The position numbers and the translations under genes were made by a program. This document shows positions 17,548 through 26,833 of a DNA stretch of 64,000 bases, piece after piece. The notes under the pieces were generated by a model. It was given only the letters and a program-made list of their open reading frames with translations, made no database searches and was not told where the DNA came from. The DNA lies in assembly GCA_003164295.1 (NCBI GenBank), contig PLTA01000060.1, positions 20,658 to 84,657 on the forward strand, written 5' to 3'. How positions within the stretch are numbered: the stretch's first letter is position 1; every line of letters begins with the position of its first letter. Source of the stretch: Candidatus Bathyarchaeota archaeon. Its GTDB lineage: Archaea; Thermoproteota; Bathyarchaeia; Bathyarchaeales; Bathycorpusculaceae.

Positions 17548-18685
17548 GCCCGCGTAATTAACAACGATGGGAAAAAGCTTGTGCTTAGTGTAGCAAGAGA
17601 CATTTCAGAAGCAAAAAAAGCCAGAGAAGCCTTGAAGTGTTCCGAAAAGAAGCTCAGAGCTTACGTGGAGAACTCGCCTATTGCTTTCATGGTTGGTAGA
17701 TCAGGGAAAACTTGAAGAAGTAAATGAAGCTACCTGTAAACTGTTAGGTTATTCTAGAAAAGAACTCCTAAAAATGTCTACGAGAACTTGTATATAAAGA
17801 CGACTTATCCCTCGCCTTTAAACATCTTGCAGCCATCGAGAAAAATGGAAAATCCCTGTTAGAATTTAGATTAAAGAAAAAAGATGGACAACCTGTTATT
17901 GTTTATACCACGCTGCCAAATTGCCTGAAGGACGACTAATGTCTTTTTGCATAAATGTCACTGACCGCAAAGAGGCCGAAGATGCGATGAAGCGAACATT
18001 GAACAAGCTGGTTTTGGCTACTGAGAAACTCAAGGTTGTAGGCGACTTGACAAGACATGACGTGAGAAACAAGCTTTTCACTGTGACTGGGAATACTTAT
18101 TTGCTTAAAAAGAAGTATGGAGGAAAAGCGGACATTCTTAATGCGCTATCTAAAATTGAACAAGCTGTTAACGATTCAGTGAAAATTTTTTGAGTTCGCC
18201 AAAATATATGAACAATTAGGCATTGAAGAATTAAAATTTGTTAGTGTAGAAACTATGCTTAATGAGGCAAAGGATCTCTTTTCGAGCTTAAATTTCAAAG
18301 TTACTAATGATTGCCATGGGTTAAGTTTGTTGGCAGATTCTTTTTTAAGGCAATTATTCTACAATTTTATTGATAATACGAGAAAATACGGCAAAAAAAC
18401 CACAACAATACGAGTTCACTACGAGAAAGTTAACGACAGCGAACTTCAATTGATTTATGAAGATGATGGGATAGGCATTTCAGAGGAGAATAAGCTAAAG
18501 CTTTTCCGAGAAGGATTTAGCACAGGAGGCAGCACCGGCTACGGTTTGTTCCTCTCACGAAAAATATAGATGTTTACGGCTGGCAAATTCAAGAGACCGG
18601 TGAAATGGGAAAAGGCGCAAAATTTGTAATTTCAATTCCATCAGTTAATTCAAATGAAAAAGAAAACTATCGAATTTCTCCATAA
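17515..18685 (+). pseudogene. PAS-domain sensor histidine kinase, shattered by frameshifts
   Basis: Joining frames gives a sensor kinase. A PAS end (KDGTPLQLEIHARV...VARDISEAKKA) precedes a second PAS (RAYVENSPIAFMV, EVNEATCKLLGYSRKELL). A histidine-kinase core follows with LTRHDVRNKL as the H-box and an ATPase domain with DDGIGISEENKLKLF and GGSTGYGLFLSRKI. At least five frame changes separate these blocks, and the 5' part is missing. The protein cannot be made. It was probably a cytosolic archaeal signalling kinase. Confidence 0.75.
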
Positions 18686-18738
18686 CAAAAATCATTAAAA
18701 CTTACGTTGAATTTTGCTTTTTTTAGGAAAATTGTGGA

Positions 18739-18843
18739 TTGGCGAACCAACTTAGTTAACCATGCGGCATGTAAAAATTATTCCAGGAAGAGCGAGGAGA
18801 GAGAGAGAACAGGCCGCATTTTTGTTAACTGTTGATTCGCCAA
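18739..18843. repeat. Long interrupted inverted repeat
   Basis: TTGGCGAA, GTTAAC and ATGCGGC on the left (18739-18767) are mirrored in order by GCCGCAT, GTTAAC and TTCGCCAA on the right (18813-18843). The loop of about 45 bases is purine-rich. A transcript could fold into a long interrupted hairpin. Another perfect hairpin lies at 18916-18934. Both precede a ParB-like gene. Confidence 0.55.
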
Positions 18844-18915
18844 CGATCTTCACGGGTTTCATACGCATGTTGCTTGCATGTACATACGTCTCAAGAAAAC
18901 ATAAAAGAGTATGTT

Positions 18916-18934
18916 GTTGTATCCTGTATACAAC
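18916..18934. repeat. Short perfect palindrome
   Basis: GTTGTAT and ATACAAC pair around a five-base loop, about 200 bases upstream of the ParB-like gene. The symmetry suits a dimeric DNA-binding protein, but no partner is shown by the sequence. Confidence 0.4.
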
Positions 18935-19138
18935 ATTATAAGCACTTAGCCTTAACCTAGATGCCTCTTAAGCGCTTGTTTTTTATTTAGCCACTTAACC
19001 TTTAAATTCTAAGTCTTAATCCATCTTTTTTAACCTAATTTATCAGCTAAAAAGCTCAGGATCTTTCTTTTCGTCAGATTTACCCTTTAGCTTATATAAT
19101 ATTATAGCCAGAAGGTAAATCCATAAACGGCGACAGCC

Positions 19139-19954
19139 ATGAGTATACACTTAAACCCAGAATACGAAAAATTGTTACCTAAAATGTCAGAAGATGAATT
19201 CGCCGAGCTCAAAACCTCAATACAAACTGAAGGACAACATTACCCAGTAATAGTTAACGAAGACTTGGAAGTTTTAGACGGCCACCACAGATTCCGTGCA
19301 TGCATAGAATTGGGAATCGAGCCAGATTTTGAAGTTCGCAAATTTGACGATAAACTGATTGAGATGAAATTTGTTATCGAAGCAAACCTTAGGCGACGCC
19401 ATTTGAACAATTTTCAACTTGTAGAGTTAGCGGTGCCGCTGCTTGAAATTGAGAGGGCATTGGCCAAGAAACGGCAGGCTCAAGGAGGCAAAAACGGGCG
19501 AAACCTTCAGTTAGGGTTAGCGTCAGAAGACGAAGAGCCCGAACTTAAGGCTAAAGCAACCGAAGTAGTTGCCAAAAAAGCTGGAGTTTCAACGCGCACC
19601 TTTGAGAGGGGCAAAAAAATATTGGAAGAAGGAAGTGAAGATGACAAGCAGAAACTGCGTGAAGGTAAATCCAGCATTACCCATGTTTATAGCGAAATTG
19701 TAGCAGGCGAAAATGCAGAAAACAAAAAGAATGAGATGCCAATGGATAAGGAGGAAACACCGCGTGATTTGCAAAATAAAGCTGATTTGCGAGCGCTATT
19801 AGAGAGGTTGCAAAATGGGGGACTGTTTTGTCCCGCGTGTGGTAATTCGATGTTTCAGTGTAGTAAATGCCATAAAACTTTAGAGTCGCTTTTGGAATTG
19901 AAGGGTCCCAAAGCCCAGAGCATTCAAAGGGAAGAAAACGAAAATTCCCTTTAA
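19139..19954 (+). CDS. ParB-like DNA-binding protein with C-terminal zinc ribbon
   Basis: A 271-residue protein. The N-terminus is a ParB/Srx-type domain (QHYPVIVNEDLEVLDGHHRF with the GHHR motif, 35-52). A helix-turn-helix-like region follows (VVAKKAGVSTRTFERGKKIL), then an acidic linker, and a CPACGNSMFQCSKC zinc-binding segment near residue 230. No ParA gene lies beside it. It may be a sequence-specific regulator rather than a partition protein. Palindromes upstream are candidate binding sites. Confidence 0.75.
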   Translation: MSIHLNPEYEKLLPKMSEDEFAELKTSIQTEGQHYPVIVNEDLEVLDGHHRFRACIELGIEPDFEVRKFDDKLIEMKFVIEANLRRRHLNNFQLVELAVPLLEIERALAKKRQAQGGKNGRNLQLGLASEDEEPELKAKATEVVAKKAGVSTRTFERGKKILEEGSEDDKQKLREGKSSITHVYSEIVAGENAENKKNEMPMDKEETPRDLQNKADLRALLERLQNGGLFCPACGNSMFQCSKCHKTLESLLELKGPKAQSIQREENENSL

Positions 19955-20027
19955 TTATTTATGAATAATTATTCGCCCAGACAAATTTTATTGGATAAAG
20001 GTTGTAAAAAGAAGATGCAATAGATGC

Positions 20028-20693
20028 TTACTTCAAGTTAGCATAGAAATCCTTCACTTTCTTTGAAGCATCTGGCATCAACGGGTCGCCATGTCCGCCA
20101 AGCATCACGTCGAAATCAAAAGTTGAAATTTTCCCTATTGATTCTTTTGCCTTTGCAGTATCTAAATTGAATTGTTCAGGTGACTCAACCAGTTTACCGT
20201 TGTCAAACCTGAATGCGTCTCCTACAAACATGACTTTTCTCTGCGTGTCCAACAATGAAATGCTCCCTTCACTGTGTCCAGCGGTAAGAATAACAGTTAA
20301 ACCTCCCACTTTGTCGCCTTCTTTTAACACAACATCTGGCTCAACAGGAGCCGGCTTAATGACAGAACTGAACGCTCTAAACATCAAGTTCTTAGGCTTA
20401 GGCGCTGCCTTCTTTCCAGCAACAATTTCGGCGTCAAATGCACCAACTGCCACTTTTGCGTTTGTTGCTTCTTGCATTTTTTTGAGGCTTCCTGTGTGGT
20501 CAATATGATAATGGGTTATGACAATTGTTGAAACGTCTGTTGGCTTTCGACCTAAGCTCTCGATATATTTTATTATTTTCTTGTCATTTCGGAATAACCC
20601 TGTATCGATTAAAACCAGTTTTTCACCATCTTCCACAAGGTAAACATTGCAGTTTACGCCGTCAACCTGATAGATGCCATCCACAATTTTCAT
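20028..20693 (-). CDS. Metallo-beta-lactamase fold hydrolase
   Basis: An MBL-fold protein of about 221 residues with the metal motif THYHIDHTGS, a later HSEGS histidine and a GGHGDPLMP segment near the C-terminus. This layout fits glyoxalase II-like thioesterases and lactonases. The substrate is unknown. I chose the ATG at 20693; a TTG nine codons upstream is in frame but adds a basic tail atypical for the family. Confidence 0.85.
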   Translation of the reverse strand: MKIVDGIYQVDGVNCNVYLVEDGEKLVLIDTGLFRNDKKIIKYIESLGRKPTDVSTIVITHYHIDHTGSLKKMQEATNAKVAVGAFDAEIVAGKKAAPKPKNLMFRAFSSVIKPAPVEPDVVLKEGDKVGGLTVILTAGHSEGSISLLDTQRKVMFVGDAFRFDNGKLVESPEQFNLDTAKAKESIGKISTFDFDVMLGGHGDPLMPDASKKVKDFYANLK

Positions 20694-20771
20694 ACTAAGT
20701 CGCTTCTTAGAAAACGTCAACAGCTCGACTTAAAAATGTATCAGCATTCTGAAAAACAAGTATTTCCTTTT

Positions 20772-23264
20772 TCACATTCGTTTTCGTTTGAATACAGCCG
20801 CAAGAGACAGAGTTGTTAAAACAAGCAGAACAATGATCATTTCAAAGGTAAATTCTGGTGCTTGAGGAATGCTAGAGGGTTTAAGTGAGGGTGTTTCACT
20901 TGGCGTTGAGACTTGCGGTAAATTAGGTGTGAATGTTTGGGTGGGCGATTGGCTTGGAGTTGGGGAAGGATTGGCTGTTGTTGAAGGCGAAATAGTTTGT
21001 GAAACCAGTAAAGGCTGAGAATTGAGTAATATTGAAGCGTTAAAATTTGATGTCAAGCCAGCGTTATCTATCACCTGGAAATAAACTGTTTTCAAGCCTT
21101 CTCCAATAGTTAACTGCCAACTTACAGTGGTTGTGTATTGTTGCCATGGAACTTGATCCCAAATGCCGTCATTGCTGAATCTTATTTGGTTGATTCCCGA
21201 TATCGAATCATTAGCAGTCACGGTGAGGATAACCGAATTGTCAAAAGTTGAGGTTTCGCCATTGCTTATTTGGATTGAGCCTTCTGGAGCAGTTTTTTGG
21301 AGTTGAATCCCCGTTAAAGTTACGTGAGGAAGCTCCATAATACTATTAGTTCCATAAATGTTCCATGTGCTCCAATATTCGAGTGTATTGTTGTTGCCTT
21401 CTGTGGTTATGACTGGCTGCCCGTTAGCGGTAACATTGTAAATTGGACCGCTGTTAATTTTGTAGAAGGTTTCGTTGACGGTGGAGTCCGGGGTCAAATT
21501 TATGGTGGTATCTGTTGTTTGCCATCCAGCAGTGTAATTGTTGGCTACTGTTGGCAAACGTGTAAGGTTGATGCTGAAATTTGCGGCTCCATCTGATATT
21601 GTAAGTGTGTGCTGTCCCGTTTCTGCGGCGGGCACTTGAGCCGTTGTATTAAATTGTCCAGTGGCATCTATTGGTGATGTGCCTATACTTGTGGTTCCGT
21701 CCCAGAAAATAGATGCTGTGCCAGGGCTAAACCAATTACCCGCAACAATCATTGATTGTCCACTTTGAAGCAAAACACTTGTCGTGAGATCCGTGTTGTT
21801 GCCATATATGCCTATTGCGGATTGGTTACCTACTTGTGTTAATCCTCGTCGCCATTCTGTATACGGAATTGAAGCGTTATACGATCTGTTATTGGTGTTA
21901 TCTTGGATTCGAAAAGCGATGTTGTTAAAGCTTGGTTGATTATCGCCTGCTGGATTGTTTTGCATCAGATCAGGCGCATTTAATATGTAAGTTAGATTCC
22001 CATTGGAATCAGTGGCAACATTATTTGCCATTGGTACCCAAGTTGACGAGTTTAGCCAGGAAATATTTGCGGAACTATTAGGTGTTAACCCTTCTCCACT
22101 AAACGTGATTTGACCTCCCGCTGGACCTGAGGATGGGGAAACTGTAAGTTCGGTTCCAAAATCAGTTGTTAGGGGGCTACCAAGTCCTGTAACTAAATCG
22201 TAACCTGTTCCTGCAGAGTTTACAAAGTTTGACCCATTGATGATGTCTCGGAAATAACTCGTATATGCTGTTTTCGCTCTTGCATATAAATTAGGGTTAT
22301 TTGCGTCTAGACCGAGAGCATCAATGGCTGCCCACTGAGGTGCTCCTGCGCTTGTGCCACCTACCACATACCATTGATTATTATAACGGATCGCAACACC
22401 AGTTGAAGGGTCTGCATTATAAGAAACATCTGGTACAGCACGATTGGGGTAAGAAAGCCCTAGGCTTGTTTGAAAACTAGGGATAGCTTCATAGTTACTT
22501 ACTCCGCCGCTACTATTAGTCCAAGCTGTCTCAGAAATTACTCCGCCGGACGCGTTAATCTTAAGTGTTGTTCCTCCAACGCTTACGACGTTTGCTGAGG
22601 CGGCAGGCCAATTTACATATGAGCCATCGTCACCTGAAGATGCAAAAAAAGTTATACCCGGTTTAATAAAATGGCTTTCATAGCTATCGCTTGTTTCGCC
22701 TCCGAATTCCTGGCCTCCCCAGCTCATAGAAACTGCAACTACGTTTTGCTGGCTTGTTGCATAATCGACGGCTGCAAGAAGGGCAGTATCAGAATCGGAC
22801 GTGGCTTCGACTAACAGTATTTTTGCCCCTGGAGCGATTGCATGAGCCCACTCGACATCTAAACAAGTTTCCATTGCCCAATTGCTGTCTGTTCCAACAG
22901 TCCCCGACATTTTATGCACTATTAAGTTGCCCGTACTGTTGTTTGGTAAACTGAATTGGTTACAAAAAGCTGTATAATCATTGATTATGTTGGGTGTGTC
23001 ATAAGCGTCGATTATCGCGATTGTCGCTCCATCTCCCCCTGAAGATGGCAAATTGTATGCTGTTCTTATTTGAGTTATATTGTAGCCATGTGGAGAAGAA
23101 GAACCTGCAAATGGGGAAATATGCATTGGATGAGCTACCCAATTGTTATCTGACTGTGAGGCTTTGATCGTTCTGTCAATCATCAAAAAAGAGTTTCCAA
23201 TAAATAAGCTGATAACGAGGAACACGCAAAATTTCGATAGGAATGTCCGCTTCACTTGCCTCAA
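20772..23264 (-). CDS. Secreted sedolisin-type (S53) serine-carboxyl peptidase
   Basis: An 830-residue secreted protein. A signal peptide (residues about 8-30) is followed almost at once by the S53 catalytic domain. Catalytic residues are E132 and D136 in METCLDVEW, D212 in SSGDDG and S305 in GGTSAGAP. Beta-sandwich-type domains fill residues about 370-750, then a Ser/Thr/Pro-rich linker. A PEF motif, a hydrophobic helix and a basic end close the protein, as in archaeal surface proteins anchored or processed by archaeosortase. The usual 180-200 residue activation propeptide is absent. It is probably a cell-surface protease for extracellular protein. Confidence 0.85.
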   Translation of the reverse strand: MRQVKRTFLSKFCVFLVISLFIGNSFLMIDRTIKASQSDNNWVAHPMHISPFAGSSSPHGYNITQIRTAYNLPSSGGDGATIAIIDAYDTPNIINDYTAFCNQFSLPNNSTGNLIVHKMSGTVGTDSNWAMETCLDVEWAHAIAPGAKILLVEATSDSDTALLAAVDYATSQQNVVAVSMSWGGQEFGGETSDSYESHFIKPGITFFASSGDDGSYVNWPAASANVVSVGGTTLKINASGGVISETAWTNSSGGVSNYEAIPSFQTSLGLSYPNRAVPDVSYNADPSTGVAIRYNNQWYVVGGTSAGAPQWAAIDALGLDANNPNLYARAKTAYTSYFRDIINGSNFVNSAGTGYDLVTGLGSPLTTDFGTELTVSPSSGPAGGQITFSGEGLTPNSSANISWLNSSTWVPMANNVATDSNGNLTYILNAPDLMQNNPAGDNQPSFNNIAFRIQDNTNNRSYNASIPYTEWRRGLTQVGNQSAIGIYGNNTDLTTSVLLQSGQSMIVAGNWFSPGTASIFWDGTTSIGTSPIDATGQFNTTAQVPAAETGQHTLTISDGAANFSINLTRLPTVANNYTAGWQTTDTTINLTPDSTVNETFYKINSGPIYNVTANGQPVITTEGNNNTLEYWSTWNIYGTNSIMELPHVTLTGIQLQKTAPEGSIQISNGETSTFDNSVILTVTANDSISGINQIRFSNDGIWDQVPWQQYTTTVSWQLTIGEGLKTVYFQVIDNAGLTSNFNASILLNSQPLLVSQTISPSTTANPSPTPSQSPTQTFTPNLPQVSTPSETPSLKPSSIPQAPEFTFEMIIVLLVLTTLSLAAVFKRKRM

Positions 23265-23427
23265 TACCGCTTACTGATCAATAGAACAGCTATCTGATAA
23301 CTTGTTTATTATTATATCGCTAGATGCAAAACAGCAATAAACTGCTCAACAAAAAAACAAATCTGTTTTTATCAAACATAAATAATATAGCACTATAAGT
23401 AACAACAATACTCCATAAAGTGATATC

Positions 23428-24651
23428 ATGCAAAAGTCTTATTCACGATTACTCGGCGTAGTTGGAAAGCCAAACACTGGCAAATCCACGTTTTTTAGTG
23501 CAGCTACCTTAGTTGCTGCTGAAATTGCAAATTACCCATTTACCACCATAAAACCTAACAGAGGCGTCGGTTACGTACGCACGCCCTGTGTTCATGAAGA
23601 TTTCAAAGTTAATGATAACCCTCGAAATTCATTATGTCTTGATGGAGTCAGGCTTGTTCCGGTGGAAATAATTGACATAGCAGGCATCGTGCCAGGCGCA
23701 TGGGAAGGAAAGGGTTTAGGCAACCAGTTTCTAGATGAGATACGCCGAGCAGATGCCCTAATCCATGTCGTAGACGCTTCAGGCGGAACCGATTGCGAAG
23801 GAAAAAGCTGCAAACCCGACGAACATGACCCGTTGGAAGATGTTACGTTTCTTGAACGGGAAATTACAATGTGGATGGTAACTATTCTTAAGAAAGACTG
23901 GTCAAAAATTGCTCGCCAAGCGGAAGCGGACAAAAAAGGCATTGCTTTGCCGCTTGAAGACCGCTTAACAGGATTAGGCATTAGACGTCAACTTGTCGGG
24001 GAAGCCATCAGGAAAGCCGGCTTAAACGTTGATAAACCAACCACTTGGTCGGATGAAGATTTTTACCGGTTTGTTGACACTTTAAGAAAAATGTCCAAAC
24101 CCATGCTCATAGTTGCAAACAAAATTGATTTGCCCTCAGCACAAGCAAATTTGGAGCGAATGAAAAAGCTTGATTACATGGTTATTCCGTGCTCAGCAGA
24201 AGCAGAACTTGCACTTAGACGCGCAGCTGAAAAACAATTAATCGATTATAAACTAGGCGACAGCGACTTTAAGATATTGAATCCTGAAAAGCTTACGCCA
24301 GGTCAAATTAGCGCTTTGAATTCTATACGTGAAAAAGTGTTGGTTAAAAATGGGTCAACAGGCATCCAGAACGCTATGAACATGGCTTACTTTAAACTGC
24401 TAAACATGATAACTGTTTATCCTGTGGAAGATTTAGAACATCTTTCTGACCACAACGGAAGAGTTTTGCCAGACACTTACCTGGTTCCGCAAGGAACAAC
24501 TGCAAGGCAATTCGCTTACGTAATTCATAGTGAATTGGGAGATAATTTTATCTATGCTGTAGATGCCCGAGATAAAAGAAGAATCGGTGAAGACGCAATA
24601 CTAAAAGACCGAGATGTTATTTCAATAGTTAGCGCTAAAAAACGCGCTTAA
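23428..24651 (+). CDS. YchF-related Obg-family GTPase
   Basis: A 407-residue P-loop NTPase of the archaeal YchF/OLA1-like branch. It has the Walker A GKPNTGKST (near residue 12), a DIAGIVPGAWEGKG switch region and NKID (G4 motif). A C-terminal TGS domain is visible (FAYVIHSELGDNFIYAVDAR). Such proteins bind ribosomes. The gene is complete and starts at ATG. Confidence 0.93.
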   Translation: MQKSYSRLLGVVGKPNTGKSTFFSAATLVAAEIANYPFTTIKPNRGVGYVRTPCVHEDFKVNDNPRNSLCLDGVRLVPVEIIDIAGIVPGAWEGKGLGNQFLDEIRRADALIHVVDASGGTDCEGKSCKPDEHDPLEDVTFLEREITMWMVTILKKDWSKIARQAEADKKGIALPLEDRLTGLGIRRQLVGEAIRKAGLNVDKPTTWSDEDFYRFVDTLRKMSKPMLIVANKIDLPSAQANLERMKKLDYMVIPCSAEAELALRRAAEKQLIDYKLGDSDFKILNPEKLTPGQISALNSIREKVLVKNGSTGIQNAMNMAYFKLLNMITVYPVEDLEHLSDHNGRVLPDTYLVPQGTTARQFAYVIHSELGDNFIYAVDARDKRRIGEDAILKDRDVISIVSAKKRA

Positions 24652-24656
24652 CCCTT

Positions 24657-25469
24657 TTATGCACCGAAGCGGCGTTTGCGGTTTTGGAAAGTCCTTATGG
24701 CACGTAACAGGTCAATCAGACGAAAGTCTGGCCAATAAACGTCTAAAAAGAGCAGTTCACTGTAAGCGGCTTGCCAAAGCAAGAACCCGCTTAAGCGTTC
24801 TTCACCTGAAGTTCTTATAATCATGTCAGGGTCCTGTTTGTCCATGTGTGAGGTGTAGAGGTATTTTTCAAAAGTACTCTCATTCACATCTTCCACGTCC
24901 AATTCACCCTCTTTTACTTTCATTGCAATTTTCTTAGTTGCGTCTACAATTTCAGCTCTACCGCCATATGCAAAGGCAAAGTTCCAAAAGTACTGATCAT
25001 ATTGGGCAGTTGCTTTCTCAAGCTCAGCGATGGTTTTTTGTAAGCTGTCAGGCAACATGTTTGTTCTGCCCAGAACTTTAATGTGAATCTTGTCTCGATG
25101 TAAACGCTCATCTTTTAGGAGCTTACGAAATCTCTCCTCTGCAAGCTGCATTATCTTTTCAACCTCATCTGAATGACGAGCAAAATTCTCCGTCGAAAAT
25201 GTGTAAAGAGTCACATATTTTACGCCAATCAGATGCGACCAATCTAAAAGTTGCTCCACCGTGTCAGCGCCTTCAGCGTGACCCCACTTATCCTTCAACA
25301 ATAAAGGTTTAGCGTCTTTCTCATTTGCCCATCGCCTATTTCCATCTAATATTATGGCGACGTGCTCAGGTTTTATTCCACTTTTCACCTGTTGCCAAAG
25401 CCATTTTTCATATATTCTATAAGCGCCAATAACAGAAAGGGCTTTTTTAAGCATTAAGCTATACTCCAC
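24657..25469 (-). CDS. uppS: cis-prenyltransferase (undecaprenyl diphosphate synthase family)
   Basis: A 270-residue cis-prenyltransferase. It has the diphosphate-binding AIILDGNRRWA motif, the FSTENFARH segment and the C-terminal IIRTSGEERLSGFLLWQ. In archaea it builds the long dolichyl-type carrier for N-glycosylation and envelope assembly. It is convergent with the YchF-like gene, with five bases between the stops. Confidence 0.93.
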   Translation of the reverse strand: MEYSLMLKKALSVIGAYRIYEKWLWQQVKSGIKPEHVAIILDGNRRWANEKDAKPLLLKDKWGHAEGADTVEQLLDWSHLIGVKYVTLYTFSTENFARHSDEVEKIMQLAEERFRKLLKDERLHRDKIHIKVLGRTNMLPDSLQKTIAELEKATAQYDQYFWNFAFAYGGRAEIVDATKKIAMKVKEGELDVEDVNESTFEKYLYTSHMDKQDPDMIIRTSGEERLSGFLLWQAAYSELLFLDVYWPDFRLIDLLRAIRTFQNRKRRFGA

Positions 25470-25568
25470 GTGTCAAACGTTTTAGGGCATTATGATAATG
25501 CATTATCATTGTAACCTTGATGGATTCAATTAAATCTTCCCCTAATTCAAGCATAAACTTCGGAAAAA

Positions 25569-26798
25569 TTATTTTGGTTGATTTTTATCTGTTTTTTGGA
25601 AGAAGTCTTTGGTGGATCTGCTTACAATGTAAATTAAGAGTACGGAAGCGATTCCGATTAGAATTCCCACAATTATTGTGAAAATGAAATTAGAGAAAAC
25701 TGGGTTGCTCATGTCTATTATGGACGATTCCGTATTGTATGCCGCGGTATAGATTATGTGTGCTGTTCCTTCGAGGATCCATCGGCTCCAAGCAACGGTA
25801 ACTATTAGGGCTGCATTCCGAAGCAGTTTTGAATCTCTTTCAAAATATAAACGCACACTTCGCCCAAACAAAACAATAATTAATCCCACAACTAAAAGAT
25901 TCATAATTCCTTCTATGAAAAACGTAGCTATTTTTGGAGAGCTTGCTAGCCACCCTGCTAAGTTAGTTGGAAAAGGCGCTGCATTGGTGGTAACGCTTGC
26001 TATTCCAAGGTAAACGCTTACTGCAACGCACAAAATACCAGCAAAAATTGTATAGTTGGAAATTTGCATAGGTAGCGGCGGTGGAGAATAATCTTTTGCC
26101 CACGTGTATAGGCCCTTAACTGATCTGTCAATCCCAAAGCCTTTGATAAGCAAGAAACCGCCTAAAATAATTACGATTGTTATGCCATAATAGTATATTG
26201 TGCCTGGATAAAATAGGTTAATTCCCCAAAAAATACCGAATATAAAAACCAAAATACCCGGCAACCCCAATGCCATACGCGCATATCTGGGGTTATCTAC
26301 GATTAATCTAAGGTATTTTGTGAAAAGTGCAGCGGTTTCTTCGATTGATTCACTGTGCTTTATCACTATACGCCGCACTGAAGAAACAGGTACTCTAGAT
26401 TCAACCAAAGGTAAAATTGCTTCGTCAGAGTAACCATCAGAAACTAGAATTACCTCATTGGCGCTAAATGAGTCAAGCAAGTTACTTAATTCAACAACCA
26501 ATTTTCGGTCTGCACTTACGCCGCCTAACTCAGAACCCGATATTGTAGCGACTTCAAAAATTTCTTCTGGTTGTTTTTCGTTTTGTAATCTGTCATAGAG
26601 CCTAACTGCTTCAAACATGGCGTTTGCATCGGGTTCTTCTGGATCTTTTAGGGCTAAAGCAACTGCACCGTCTAAATTGGCTGTTCTTCCCAGAAGCGGC
26701 GTTTTTACTCCAGCTTTAACCTCTAAATCGCCATCTCTGTCAACACACAAAATAAGGATACGCTTTTGCGTAGGTTCTTGCGTTTCCTTTTTAGCCAT
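25569..26798 (-). CDS. DUF373 family membrane protein
   Basis: A 409-residue archaeal DUF373 protein. A soluble N-terminal domain of about 170 residues (ILILCVDRDGDLEVKAGV, then VILVSDGYSDEAILPL) is followed by seven or so hydrophobic segments. The family is conserved across archaea and its role is unknown. It lies between uppS and a coiled-coil protein on the same strand. Confidence 0.9.
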   Translation of the reverse strand: MAKKETQEPTQKRILILCVDRDGDLEVKAGVKTPLLGRTANLDGAVALALKDPEEPDANAMFEAVRLYDRLQNEKQPEEIFEVATISGSELGGVSADRKLVVELSNLLDSFSANEVILVSDGYSDEAILPLVESRVPVSSVRRIVIKHSESIEETAALFTKYLRLIVDNPRYARMALGLPGILVFIFGIFWGINLFYPGTIYYYGITIVIILGGFLLIKGFGIDRSVKGLYTWAKDYSPPPLPMQISNYTIFAGILCVAVSVYLGIASVTTNAAPFPTNLAGWLASSPKIATFFIEGIMNLLVVGLIIVLFGRSVRLYFERDSKLLRNAALIVTVAWSRWILEGTAHIIYTAAYNTESSIIDMSNPVFSNFIFTIIVGILIGIASVLLIYIVSRSTKDFFQKTDKNQPK

Positions 26799-26833
26799 CT
26801 ACATCTCTATTCCCAATACACCCTAAGTTAACT

